Origin: Thiotrichaceae bacterium
GTDB lineage: Bacteria > Pseudomonadota > Gammaproteobacteria > SZUA-140
DNA length: 54,163 nt
Assembly: GCA_002401765.2 (NCBI GenBank)
Contig: NVTY02000051.1
Location: 1 to 54,163 of the forward strand
Direction of reading: 5' to 3'
Shown: positions 24,764 through 33,650 of the stretch, piece by piece
Layout of the letters: each line of letters opens with the position of its first letter
Position numbering within the stretch: position 1 is the stretch's first letter
Made by a program: the position numbers and the translations under genes
The notes under the pieces: generated by a model
The model's database searches: none
The model's input: only the letters and a program-made list of their open reading frames with translations
What the model was told of the DNA's origin: nothing

Positions 24764-25307
24764 CCCGATTGGGGTGTTGAGCGGCGCTTAACCACCATCG
24801 TAATTGCGCAAAAGTATTAAGGGTGAGTGGCTGTTGTGTGGCGGTGTGAGACGGGTAGCGCAGCTGGTTAAACAGCGCGAGTGTCTGTTGCCATGCCTGA
24901 TTATTATCTGCCAGGGCCGCTGGGCAGTGGTGGTTGAGTTGTGGCAGGTTAAGCCCCAGGCGCAGTAGTGTGCTCAGTCGATACGCGGCCTCACGTGCAT
25001 CGATGTCACCATTCGTCCATGCGTTTTCAACAATAGTTAATCGCTCAAGTGCTTGCTGTTGGTTGTTGTTTGTCTGGACTGGTGGTATTGATTGACGACG
25101 GCGGTAGCTTAGAGCGATAAATGCAATGATGACAAGTACAGCGCCGCTGAAGGCGAAGATTGGCCATAACACGGGTTCCGCTGGAAGCTGCACGTCTGCG
25201 AGGCGGCCAAGAATCAGCGCATGGTTGATTGGCGGGGCAATCGTATCGGTTAATGGAATCGACTCTATCAGTGATGCCGCTAAAGTATGGTTGCTCTCCG
25301 TTGTCAT
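24747..25307 (-). CDS. DUF4381 membrane protein
   Basis: 186 residues with one strong membrane helix at about 46-66 (PIFAFSGAVLVIIAFIAL) and a cytoplasmic helical domain. The family DUF4381 is nearly always found between DUF58 and BatA in proteobacterial Bat operons and is thought to be a small structural partner, function unproven. It overlaps the DUF58 stop by 4 bases. Confidence 0.8.
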   Translation of the reverse strand: MTTESNHTLAASLIESIPLTDTIAPPINHALILGRLADVQLPAEPVLWPIFAFSGAVLVIIAFIALSYRRRQSIPPVQTNNNQQQALERLTIVENAWTNGDIDAREAAYRLSTLLRLGLNLPQLNHHCPAALADNNQAWQQTLALFNQLRYPSHTATQQPLTLNTFAQLRWWLSAAQHPNRDEKNV

Positions 25308-26209
25308 GGAAGTTGTGTCAACTGCTGTAAGGTATTGCGATGGTTGTAGAGGGGGTGCAATGGCAGTTGGCTGCGTCGGCAGAGCTGTGTAAGAGTGCGG
25401 CGACGTTGTTGCATCGTTTCGGCATAGGCTGCGCGCAGTGCTGCGTTGTTGGTGTCAATGATGTGGCTGTTGCCGCTTACTGGTGAGATCACGCGGATTT
25501 TACCGCAGGCGTCTAATTTTTCTTCGGCTGGGTCGATGATGTGCAGTGCCATGGCATCGAAACGTGATGCGATATCAAGCAGTGCTGGCTGGTCTCTTTC
25601 TTCAATATCATGCAGGTCGCTAATGAACATGAGCGAGCTGCCTCGTTCGGCTGCGTGGCTGATTTTTTCAAAGAGTGCGTTGAGCACTAGTGGCGTGCTT
25701 GGGGCTGAAGTTTTCAGTGGCGCCGCCGCCGCCTGCAGCAAAGGCAGTGTCCCTTCTAGCGTTTGTGATGATGAAAAGAATTGTGCTTCGTTGTCGAGCA
25801 CCACACCTGCGACGCGTTCACGCGTGGCGAGTGCAGCGAAGGCGAGGAGCGCGGCGCAGCGTGCCGCGGTGGTTGCCTTTAATTCGACTCGGCTACCAAA
25901 CTGCATTGAAGGTCGGCGATCAATCACCAGAAAAAGACTGCGTTGACGTTCGGCCAGAAATACCTTGCTGGTCGCTTTGCCGCTGCGCGCGGTGGCGCGC
26001 CAGTCCATGTGGCGTATGTCATCACCGGGTTGATAGGGGCGCACATCATGCAGTTCCATGCCGTGGCCACGGTGTAGTGAATTAAATACCCCGGCGTACG
26101 GGGTGTCGAGTGGTCGTGACTGGTGTGGGCGGCGATGCAATACGCGCTGCTGTAGCTGTTCTAGCTCGGCAGTCGATAGCAGTGCTTCCTGTTGGGCGTG
26201 GTGGTGCAT
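25304..26209 (-). CDS. DUF58 protein
   Basis: About 301 residues from ATG 26209, which lies 8 bases after the MoxR stop; an in-frame upstream start at 26251 would overlap MoxR. The DUF58 signature DIRHMDWRATARSGK is at about 75-90, followed by a VWA-like fold with an incomplete metal site (VIDRRPSMQFG: Asp-x-x-x-Ser). DUF58 proteins pair with MoxR ATPases and act as adaptors in the Bat system. No membrane segments are present. Confidence 0.85.
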   Translation of the reverse strand: MHHHAQQEALLSTAELEQLQQRVLHRRPHQSRPLDTPYAGVFNSLHRGHGMELHDVRPYQPGDDIRHMDWRATARSGKATSKVFLAERQRSLFLVIDRRPSMQFGSRVELKATTAARCAALLAFAALATRERVAGVVLDNEAQFFSSSQTLEGTLPLLQAAAAPLKTSAPSTPLVLNALFEKISHAAERGSSLMFISDLHDIEERDQPALLDIASRFDAMALHIIDPAEEKLDACGKIRVISPVSGNSHIIDTNNAALRAAYAETMQQRRRTLTQLCRRSQLPLHPLYNHRNTLQQLTQLP

Positions 26210-26216
26210 GGTGTGG

Positions 26217-27164
26217 TTAAGGTATGGGCACCACATCGGTGATGCGCTCAATCAACTGGCGGCTGTCGACCGCTTCCGCTCGCGCGGTGAAGCTTAGGGC
26301 GATACGGTGGTTGAGTACATCGTGCGCTAGTGCGATGATGTCGCCAGGCTCGACAAAGTCGCGTCCATTTAAATAGGCGCGTGCGCGGCTGGTCTGTGCC
26401 AATGCCAGAGTGGCGCGTGGTGATGCGCCACGCGCGAGCAGTGGCGCCAATGCCGGGTCCCATGGTGACGGATCACGTGTCGCACCGACCAGCGTGACGA
26501 TGTAACGCTCCAGCATTTCATCTATATATATCTTGTTTACTTCTGTGCGTGCGGCTGTAATCTGCGTGGCGCTCAGTACAGCGGTATCATTTTTAGTGGT
26601 GGTGGACTGATTTGCGCGTCGTAGAATTTCTAGCTCTTCCGCGGCGCTGGGGTAATCGATGTGTGTCTTCATGATAAAGCGGTCGAGCTGCGCCTCGGGC
26701 AGTGGATAGGTGCCCTCCTGGTCGATTGAATTCTGGGTGGCGATCACCATAAAAATATCGGGCAGGGCGCGCGTCACGCCGCCCACGGTGACCTGCCGTT
26801 CCTGCATCGCCTCTAGCAGGGCTGATTGAACCTTGGGTGGCGCGCGATTAATTTCGTCGGCAAGGATGATCTCATTGAAGATCGGTCCGGCGATAAACTG
26901 GAAGTGGCCATCCTGCGGCACAAAGATATCAGAGCCGGTGATGTCACCAGGAATGAGGTCGGGCGTGAACTGAATGCGCTGAAATGGCATTGCCATGCCG
27001 CTGGCAAGTTGATGCACGGCGGTGGTCTTGGCCAGGCCGGGCAATCCTTCGAGTAGCATGTGGCCATCTGCCAGTACGCCAATTAACAGCCGCTCGATCA
27101 ACGTGCTTTGACCCACTATGGCGGTTTCAATGTGCGCTCTAAGCGCATTAAAGTTATTTTTCAT
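26217..27164 (-). CDS. MoxR-family AAA ATPase
   Basis: 315 residues, the normal MoxR length. Walker A is LEGLPGLAKTT (about 38-48), Walker B IILADEINRAPPK (about 98-110), followed by the MoxR insert ERQVTVGG and sensor 1 in MVIATQNSI. MoxR proteins are chaperone-like ATPases that drive assembly or activation of VWA-protein complexes. It is the first gene of the operon running to 20329. No ribosome site precedes ATG 27164, and a promoter -10 element sits only 10 bases upstream, so a leaderless message is likely. Confidence 0.9.
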   Translation of the reverse strand: MKNNFNALRAHIETAIVGQSTLIERLLIGVLADGHMLLEGLPGLAKTTAVHQLASGMAMPFQRIQFTPDLIPGDITGSDIFVPQDGHFQFIAGPIFNEIILADEINRAPPKVQSALLEAMQERQVTVGGVTRALPDIFMVIATQNSIDQEGTYPLPEAQLDRFIMKTHIDYPSAAEELEILRRANQSTTTKNDTAVLSATQITAARTEVNKIYIDEMLERYIVTLVGATRDPSPWDPALAPLLARGASPRATLALAQTSRARAYLNGRDFVEPGDIIALAHDVLNHRIALSFTARAEAVDSRQLIERITDVVPIP

Positions 27165-27173
27165 AACCGCAAG

Positions 27174-27202
27174 ATTCTAGACTATTTTTAGGGAATTGAC
27201 AG
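27174..27202 (-). promoter_or_regulatory. moxR-bat operon promoter
   Basis: On the minus strand CTGTCA (27202-27197) and TAGAAT (27179-27174) are separated by exactly 17 bases, a good sigma-70 promoter. Transcription would begin near 27167, leaving almost no leader before ATG 27164. Confidence 0.55.
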
Positions 27203-27705
27203 GTGACTCGCTATTGGCGGCGTATTTAGCGGTGCAGAATCGAGAAAAGGAGTGGTAATTGTGGTGTAAAAATGAACTATTCGTGTGAATTCACCGCTTT
27301 TAATCGTATTTTTCAGGTCAGCGATAGGCCGGGTGCAATGTCAGAAGGAAGGTCGTATAATCGGTGGGCTTTGCATTTTTTGAGTGAAGAAATTGACGCA
27401 ATATAATGTAGGAGGCGGGTGGTTTTTTTGGCTTGTTTGAGTCCATCTCAATCCGCTATTAAAGGCATTATGCAGGGGGAAACAGATGTAATGTGGTGTG
27501 ACTTTTCAATTTGAAAAGGCAGACCGCCTGCTTCAGAGATAGACGCCGGTTTTGATGTGCCTTCGCTATTCGTCCCAATGTAAATAATTAAGAATATCCC
27601 TTTAAGGAAAGGGGTTTTAGGTTTTTTTTGAATTTTTTTAGGGCTCGGGTTTTTTGGCCGCATTTATGTATAATCGACGCTCTTTTTGGCAGATAAGCTG
27701 GAATC
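27203..27705. other. Divergent intergenic region moxR/ccmA
   Basis: About 500 bases without a gene. TATAAT at 27669-27674 is a likely -10 element for the ccm operon, though its -35 is weak. A perfect 10-base palindrome GTGAATTCAC lies at 27285-27294. No RNA gene is evident. Confidence 0.4.
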
Positions 27706-28371
27706 ATGGTGATGGGTAAGGCTTTGCTTGAAATCAAAGGGCTTGAATGTGTGCGTGGCGATAACCAGCTTTTTAGCGAGCTCTCTTTTTCGTTGGAGGG
27801 CGGTTCGTTATTGCATGTACACGGCCCGAATGGCAGTGGCAAAACGACCCTGCTACGTGCCATTGCGGGCCTGGTATTGCCGGAAAATGGTGAGATTTGC
27901 TGGAATGGCGAGGCCACCGGTAGGCAAGAGGATGATTTCAATCGTGAGCTGCTTTACTTAGGGCACCATTATGGGCTGAAGTTTGAATTGACTGGTTATG
28001 AAAACTTGAAGGTGTTTGCCAACCTGAGTGGTGCAGAGATTAGCGAGCATGAGGTAGAAGCGGCATTGACGCGATTTGGACTAGCGCACTGTGTGGAGCT
28101 GCCCGTGAAGGTACTGTCGCAAGGGCAGAAGCGCCGTGTTGCGCTGGCGCGTTTGTTATTGCAGCGCTCGAAGCTGTGGATATTGGATGAGCCTTTTGTG
28201 GCGCTGGATGTCGCGGCTGTTGAATTATTATTAGGGGTGATTAAGGCGCATGTGGGTGATGGTGGAATGGTGATCTTGACCACCCACCAGGAAGTGGCAA
28301 TGGATGCCGGGAAGCTGCAACATCTGCACCTCGGCGAGAAACCGGCTGCATCGATGGCGGCGCAGCGCTGA
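27706..28371 (+). CDS. ccmA: Cytochrome c maturation ABC ATPase
   Basis: 221 residues. Walker A is GPNGSGKTT (about 41-49), the ABC signature LSQGQKRRVALARL (about 140) and Walker B LWILDEPFVALD (about 160). With CcmB it forms the CcmAB ATPase that releases haem-loaded CcmE from CcmC. It begins the nine-gene ccm operon. The start at 27706 is 3 residues upstream of an alternative ATG at 27712. It overlaps ccmB by one base (TGATG). Confidence 0.93.
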   Translation: MVMGKALLEIKGLECVRGDNQLFSELSFSLEGGSLLHVHGPNGSGKTTLLRAIAGLVLPENGEICWNGEATGRQEDDFNRELLYLGHHYGLKFELTGYENLKVFANLSGAEISEHEVEAALTRFGLAHCVELPVKVLSQGQKRRVALARLLLQRSKLWILDEPFVALDVAAVELLLGVIKAHVGDGGMVILTTHQEVAMDAGKLQHLHLGEKPAASMAAQR

Positions 28372-29039
28372 TGTTGTCGGCACTGAGATGTATTGTGATG
28401 CGAGACCTGACGTTGGCCATGCGCCACCGTTCGGATGTGTTGACCACGGTGTTCTTTTTTATCATCGTGGTGAGTCTCTTCCCGTTAGGGGTGGGACCAG
28501 ATGCTGCGCTGTTAAAAGAGATGGCGGCGGGGGTGGTGTGGGTTGCCGCATTGTTAGCGTCGATGTTGTCGCTGACGCGTCTGTTTGCAGACGATTATAA
28601 CGACGGCACGCTGGAGCAGTTGATGTTGGTGCCGCAGCCGTTGGTGTTGATTGTGCTGGGCAAGGTGTTGGCGCACTGGATTATTTCTGGTCTGCCGTTG
28701 GTGTTGATGTCGCCGCTGTTGGGGCTGCAGTTTGGGCTTGAAGGCGACGAGTTGATTATGTTGATGTTGACCCTATTGATTGGCACGCCCGTGTTGAGTT
28801 TGTTAGGCGCGATTGGTGCCGCGTTGACCCTGGGACTGCGCGGCGGTGGGGTGCTGGTTTCGCTGTTGGTATTGCCGCTTTATATACCGGTACTGATTTT
28901 TGGTGCGGGTGCGGTTACCGCGAGTGCCGCAGGAATGGGCGCGGATGGTCACCTGTCGTTAATGGGTGCAATATTGTTACTGGCGTTAGTGCTTGCGCCG
29001 TGGGCCTCAGCGGCAGCGCTGAGGATTTCGGTGGAATAG
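28371..29039 (+). CDS. ccmB: Haem exporter permease CcmB
   Basis: 222 residues with six hydrophobic helices (about 20-40, 45-65, 95-120, 130-155, 160-180, 195-215), the typical CcmB size and fold. It is the membrane part of the CcmAB complex. Its ATG shares a base with the ccmA stop, so translation is coupled. The tail ASAAALRISVE is the usual C-terminus. Confidence 0.92.
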   Translation: MLSALRCIVMRDLTLAMRHRSDVLTTVFFFIIVVSLFPLGVGPDAALLKEMAAGVVWVAALLASMLSLTRLFADDYNDGTLEQLMLVPQPLVLIVLGKVLAHWIISGLPLVLMSPLLGLQFGLEGDELIMLMLTLLIGTPVLSLLGAIGAALTLGLRGGGVLVSLLVLPLYIPVLIFGAGAVTASAAGMGADGHLSLMGAILLLALVLAPWASAAALRISVE

Positions 29040-29086
29040 CTTTTTGTTAAGCGCTATTGATTTAAAAAATAGAGAAGATAAGCATT

Positions 29087-29836
29087 GTGTTTAACTTGTT
29101 CAAATATTCATCACCAGCAAGCTTTTATCCCTTAGCGGGACGCCTCGCGGTGGGCTTCGGCATTGCCTCGGTTATGCTATTAGTGATCGGGCTCTATATG
29201 AGCTTTTTTGTCGCGCCAACCGATTACAAGCAGGGCGAAGGGTATCGCATCATGTTTATCCATGTGCCCGCGGCGTGGATGTCGATGTGGATCTATGTGG
29301 TGATGGCCTGTTTCGCGGCGGCTGGCATGATCTGGAATACCCGACTCTCATCTATGATGGCCTCTTCGCTCGCGCCGACTGGGGCGATGTTTACCTTTAT
29401 TGCACTGTGGACTGGCGCGCTGTGGGGCAAACCGATGTGGGGTGCCTGGTGGGTATGGGATGCGCGCCTAACCTCTGAACTGATTTTACTCTTTCTTTAT
29501 GTTGGCTTTATGGCGCTGGAATCGGCGATTGATGATCCGCGCCGCGCCGCACGTGCCAGTGGTCTGCTGGCGTTAGTTGGGGTGGTCAATGTGCCTATCA
29601 TTTATTACTCGGTACAGTGGTGGAATACCTTACACCAGGGGAGCTCGATTAAAGTGGTTTCTGGCGGCATTGAGACCAGTATGTCAGAAATCATGGTCTG
29701 GACTCTGCTGGTGATGACCTTCGCTTGTTGGTTTTACGCGGTTGCGGTCTCGCTGTCTCGCGTGCGCAGTACTATTTTAGAAAGAGAATCGGGCACTGCG
29801 TGGGTGAAAACGTTATTGACGGGAGATAAGGCATGA
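29087..29836 (+). CDS. ccmC: Haem handling protein CcmC
   Basis: 249 residues with six membrane helices. The haem-binding tryptophan-rich loop is WGKPMWGAWWVWDARLT (about 118-134), and conserved histidines flank it (FIHVPAAWMS at about 58 and WWNTLHQGSS at about 182). CcmC loads haem onto CcmE. It starts with GTG 29087 behind AGAGAAG. It overlaps ccmD by 4 bases. Confidence 0.93.
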   Translation: MFNLFKYSSPASFYPLAGRLAVGFGIASVMLLVIGLYMSFFVAPTDYKQGEGYRIMFIHVPAAWMSMWIYVVMACFAAAGMIWNTRLSSMMASSLAPTGAMFTFIALWTGALWGKPMWGAWWVWDARLTSELILLFLYVGFMALESAIDDPRRAARASGLLALVGVVNVPIIYYSVQWWNTLHQGSSIKVVSGGIETSMSEIMVWTLLVMTFACWFYAVAVSLSRVRSTILERESGTAWVKTLLTGDKA

Positions 29837-30003
29837 GCGAATGGTTTGCCATGGGTGGCCATGGTTTATACATTTGGGGCTCATTTTTTGTGACCGCCCT
29901 ATTTATGATCGTTGAAGTAATTTTGGTGATGCGTCGTCGACGCAGTGTGATGCAGCGACTGGGGCGTATGATTCGTATGAAAGATTCAGAGGTATCGGGA
30001 TGA
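29833..30003 (+). CDS. ccmD: Small membrane protein CcmD
   Basis: A 56-residue protein starting MSEWFAMGGHGLYIWGS, with one membrane helix (about 15-36) and a basic tail (MRRRRSVMQRLGRMIRMK). This is the classic CcmD pattern (FxMGGxxxYVW, helix, Arg-rich end). CcmD holds the CcmABC-CcmE complex together during haem release. It overlaps ccmC (ATGA) upstream and ccmE downstream (ATGA at 30000). It is short enough to be missed by gene finders. Confidence 0.92.
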   Translation: MSEWFAMGGHGLYIWGSFFVTALFMIVEVILVMRRRRSVMQRLGRMIRMKDSEVSG

Positions 30004-30533
30004 AGTCTAGACATAAGCGTATGGTGTTCATTGTTGTTGGTTTAGCCGCATTAGCTGGCGCGGTTGGACTGATCATGAATGCACTGAATAGCAACATTAA
30101 CCATTTCTTTAGCCCGACTGAGGTGCATGCCGACGCCGCGCCGAAAGATCGTTCATTTCGTCTGGGTGGTTTGGTAGAAGTGGGTAGTATCAAGCGTGAG
30201 GATGATGGCTTGACGGTACATTTTCGTGTGACTGATAATGCAGAAGTGGTGCCGGTGATTTATACCGGTATTTTGCCAGATCTGTTTCGTGAAGGTGAGG
30301 GTGTTGTGGCGCAGGGCAAGATTAGCAGTGATGGCGTATTTATGGCTGATGAGGTGCTTGCCAAGCATGATGAGACCTATATGCCACCTGAAGTTGCTGA
30401 TGCACTTGAAAAGGCTGCGTTAGCAAAAGCAAAAGCAAAAGCAGCGACAGAAACAGAGGCGGCTGAGGCGAGCGGTACAGTAGAAACCCCCGCCGCTTTT
30501 CAAATGCCAGTTAAGACACAAGAGGGAATATAG
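30000..30533 (+). CDS. ccmE: Haem chaperone CcmE
   Basis: 177 residues. N-terminal anchor (about 8-28), then an OB-fold periplasmic domain with VGSIKRE, FRVTDN and GEGVVAQGK. The haem-attaching histidine is in KHDETYMPPE (about 122). The flexible tail is Ala/Lys/Glu-rich. CcmE carries haem from CcmC to CcmF. Confidence 0.94.
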   Translation: MKSRHKRMVFIVVGLAALAGAVGLIMNALNSNINHFFSPTEVHADAAPKDRSFRLGGLVEVGSIKREDDGLTVHFRVTDNAEVVPVIYTGILPDLFREGEGVVAQGKISSDGVFMADEVLAKHDETYMPPEVADALEKAALAKAKAKAATETEAAEASGTVETPAAFQMPVKTQEGI

Positions 30534-32552
30534 ATGATACCTGAAATAGGACATTATGCGCTGGTACTCGCGCTATCAATGGCGATCATTCAGTCGGTGC
30601 TGCCGCTGATTGGTGCGCAGCAAGGAAAGGCGTCATGGATTGCCGTCGCGCGACCCGCAGCCCAGGGGCAATTTGCCTTTGTACTGGTCGCCTTTGGTTG
30701 CCTGACCTACGCCTTTATCGTCAATGATTTTTCGGTGCAGTATGCTGCGAGTCACTCCAACTCTCAGTTGCCGATTGAATATCGAATTGCGGCCGTGTGG
30801 GGCGGGCATGAAGGTTCCTTGTTGCTATGGGCGCTAATGCTCGCTAGTTGGACGCTGGCGGTTTCGCTGCTGAGTAAGAACTTGCCAGATGAAATGGTCG
30901 CCCGTGTCATTGGCGTGCTGGGTCTGATCTCGATCGGCTTCATGCTTTTTTTACTGCTGACCTCTAACCCTTTTGATCGACTGATTCCAGCCGCAATGGA
31001 CGGACGAGATCTTAATCCACTGTTGCAGGATCCGGGTTTGATTATTCATCCGCCGATGCTTTATATGGGCTATGTCGGTTTCTCGGTTGCATTTGCATTT
31101 GCGATTGCGGCACTGCTGGGCGGTCGTCTTGACGCCGCATGGGCGCGTTGGTCTCGTCCGTGGACCACCGCAGCATGGTGTTTTCTGACCATCGGTATCG
31201 CACTCGGTAGCTGGTGGGCCTATTACGAGCTTGGCTGGGGCGGCTGGTGGTTCTGGGATCCGGTCGAAAATGCGTCATTCATGCCATGGTTAGTGGGTAC
31301 TGCGTTGATCCATTCATTAGCGGTCACTGAAAAGCGCGGTAGCTTTAAGAACTGGACAATCCTGCTGGCGATCATTGCATTTTCAATGAGCCTATTGGGT
31401 ACATTCCTAGTACGTTCTGGCGTCTTGACCTCGGTTCACGCCTTCGCGACTGATCCTGATCGTGGCATTTATATTCTTGGTTTTCTTGCCGTTGCGATTG
31501 GTGGCTCACTGTTTCTTTATGCGGTACGTGCGCCAAGCGTGAGTAAAGGTGGTGAGTTCTCCATGCTGTCACGTGAGACGTTACTGCTGAGTAACAATGT
31601 ATTGTTGATTGTGGCGTGTGGCACGGTGCTGCTGGGTACGCTTTATCCTCTGTTACTCGATGCATTGGACATGGGTAAGATCTCGGTAGGCCCTCCTTAC
31701 TTTAATTCGGTCTTTGTGCCGTTGATGATGCCGCTGCTGTTTCTGATTGGACTGGCGCCGTTTGTGCGCTGGAAGAAAGCAGACCTGGGTGAGCTGGCTC
31801 GACTGCTGCGCTGGGCCTTTGCGGTCTCATTGATTGTGGCATTAATATTGCCATTTACCATGGGTGACTGGATGATAATGACCAGCGTCGGGCTGCTGCT
31901 GGCGATCTGGATTATGGTGACCATTGTGTTAGGCTTTGCCCGTCGCATACGGCGCGGCAATGGCCTGAAAGGTATTTCGATGAGTTACTACGGCATGCAG
32001 ACAGGTCATTTTGGCATGGCGGTATTTGTGGTCGGCGTGACCATGATTGGCAGTTATGAAACTGAAAAAGATGTTCGTATGGATATCGGTGACGTCACCA
32101 CGGTGGGTGACTATACCTTCCGTTTTGATGGTGTGGTTGAGCTGGAGGGACCTAACTATCAGGCGACGCGTGGTTATATTCAGGTGATGAAAGATGGCAA
32201 CAACGTGATGTTGATGCACCCTGAAAAACGCATCTATAACGTGCAGACAATGCCGATGACCGAAGCGGCAATCGATAGTGGTTTCACCCGTGATCTCTAT
32301 GTCTCGCTGGGTGAACCGGTGAGTGGCGGTGCCTGGAGTGTGCGTATCTATCACAAACCATTTGTGAACTGGATCTGGGGAGGGTGTGCGTTGATGGCTC
32401 TTGGTGGCTTCTTCGCCATGTCTGATCGTCGTTACCGCATCGCTTCGCGTCAGCGTAAAGAAGTCGAGGAGAAAAAAATGGCAACAGCCAACAGTGATGC
32501 CGGCGGAAGCGTTACCGGTTCACCGGCTGTTGCGCGGGAGGCGAAGGTTTAA
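30534..32552 (+). CDS. ccmF: Cytochrome c haem lyase subunit CcmF
   Basis: 672 residues with many membrane helices, the usual CcmF size. The WWD haem-binding motif is GWGGWWFWDPVENASFMPWL (about 235-254), with flanking histidines in WGGHEGSLLLW and TALIHSLAV. CcmF reduces and attaches haem to apocytochromes together with CcmH. A large periplasmic domain lies near residues 505-605. It follows the ccmE stop directly. Confidence 0.95.
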   Translation: MIPEIGHYALVLALSMAIIQSVLPLIGAQQGKASWIAVARPAAQGQFAFVLVAFGCLTYAFIVNDFSVQYAASHSNSQLPIEYRIAAVWGGHEGSLLLWALMLASWTLAVSLLSKNLPDEMVARVIGVLGLISIGFMLFLLLTSNPFDRLIPAAMDGRDLNPLLQDPGLIIHPPMLYMGYVGFSVAFAFAIAALLGGRLDAAWARWSRPWTTAAWCFLTIGIALGSWWAYYELGWGGWWFWDPVENASFMPWLVGTALIHSLAVTEKRGSFKNWTILLAIIAFSMSLLGTFLVRSGVLTSVHAFATDPDRGIYILGFLAVAIGGSLFLYAVRAPSVSKGGEFSMLSRETLLLSNNVLLIVACGTVLLGTLYPLLLDALDMGKISVGPPYFNSVFVPLMMPLLFLIGLAPFVRWKKADLGELARLLRWAFAVSLIVALILPFTMGDWMIMTSVGLLLAIWIMVTIVLGFARRIRRGNGLKGISMSYYGMQTGHFGMAVFVVGVTMIGSYETEKDVRMDIGDVTTVGDYTFRFDGVVELEGPNYQATRGYIQVMKDGNNVMLMHPEKRIYNVQTMPMTEAAIDSGFTRDLYVSLGEPVSGGAWSVRIYHKPFVNWIWGGCALMALGGFFAMSDRRYRIASRQRKEVEEKKMATANSDAGGSVTGSPAVAREAKV

Positions 32553-33085
32553 TGGTGCGCTATTTAAAATACCTAACACCCCTGTTGGTGTTTTTGGTGA
32601 TGGTGTGGTTTCTGGGGAAAGGGCTTTATCTCAACCCTCGTGATGTGCCATCACCGCTGGTGGGCAAGCCAGCGCCAGTGTTTTCAGTCGCGAACCTAGG
32701 TGATCCTGAGTTGCAATTTTCCTCCGAGCAGATGAAAGGAAAGGTTTGGATTCTTAATGTATGGGCATCGTGGTGTCGTCCTTGTCGTGACGAACATCCG
32801 CTGTTTGTTGAGCTTGGACGACAAAACATGGTGCCGATTGTCGGCCTGAACTATAAGGACCAGCGTGGTGATGCACTGCAGTGGCTGCGCGCACTGGGCG
32901 ACCCTTATTATGCAAGCGTCTATGATGGCGATGGTAAGGTGGGCATGGATTTTGGTGTCTACGGTGTGCCGGAAACCTACGTGATCGACCAGCAAGGCAT
33001 TATTCGTTATAAACATACTGGGCCAGTGACGGCTAAATCTCTAGAAGATAAAGTAGTGAAACTGGTGAAGGAGTTACAGGGATGA
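32552..33085 (+). CDS. ccmG: Periplasmic thioredoxin CcmG/DsbE
   Basis: 177 residues. Anchor helix about 8-25, thioredoxin domain with the active site WASWCRPCRDE (about 71-81) and a cis-proline loop GVPETYVID (about 143). It keeps the apocytochrome CXXCH cysteines reduced. The start overlaps the ccmF stop by one base (TAATG). Confidence 0.94.
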   Translation: MVRYLKYLTPLLVFLVMVWFLGKGLYLNPRDVPSPLVGKPAPVFSVANLGDPELQFSSEQMKGKVWILNVWASWCRPCRDEHPLFVELGRQNMVPIVGLNYKDQRGDALQWLRALGDPYYASVYDGDGKVGMDFGVYGVPETYVIDQQGIIRYKHTGPVTAKSLEDKVVKLVKELQG

Positions 33086-33564
33086 AATGCCGCCAAGGTA
33101 TGGGACGTACTGTTGCTTGTTTGATGTTGCTGTCTGCCATGGTTGTTTCACCATTGGTGCAGGCCAAAGAAGCGACGTTGATGCAGGCGGATGCGGTGTT
33201 GGAAAAGCGTGTCATGGCACTTGCCTATGAGCTGCGTTGTTTGGTGTGCCAGAATCAGTCACTGGGTGATTCTCATTCAAAATTTGCGATTGATATGCGC
33301 ACTGAGATACGAGACCAGATGCGCCTGGGGCAGGATGATGAGCAGGTCACCGAATTCATGGTGCAGCGTTATGGGGACTTTATTCGTTTTCGTCCGCCGG
33401 TTAAATCGACTACCTATTTATTATGGTTTGGACCGTTTATTTTGTTAGCGCTGGGTGCTGTTGTATTGTTTATTAGTCTGAAAATACGCAAGCGTACCGT
33501 TAAGACCATGCCCATGAGTGATGAAGATCGTAAGCGCGCAGATGCCTTGTTAGGCGATAAATAA
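33082..33564 (+). CDS. ccmH: Apocytochrome thiol reductase CcmH
   Basis: 160 residues. Signal peptide about 1-28, then the redox motif LRCLVCQNQSL (about 52-62) in the three-helix CcmH domain and a C-terminal anchor (about 113-132, LLWFGPFILLALGAVVLFISL). This is the short, CcmI-less form of CcmH (CcmI is a separate gene downstream). It overlaps ccmG by 4 bases. Confidence 0.93.
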   Translation: MKCRQGMGRTVACLMLLSAMVVSPLVQAKEATLMQADAVLEKRVMALAYELRCLVCQNQSLGDSHSKFAIDMRTEIRDQMRLGQDDEQVTEFMVQRYGDFIRFRPPVKSTTYLLWFGPFILLALGAVVLFISLKIRKRTVKTMPMSDEDRKRADALLGDK

Positions 33565-33650
33565 AGCCGGTCATGGGTGATTTGTCCGTTATTTGAGTGT
33601 AACCAGTAAGTGTGAAGCCAGCTAAGGCTGACGCAGAGGAAATTTAAGGC

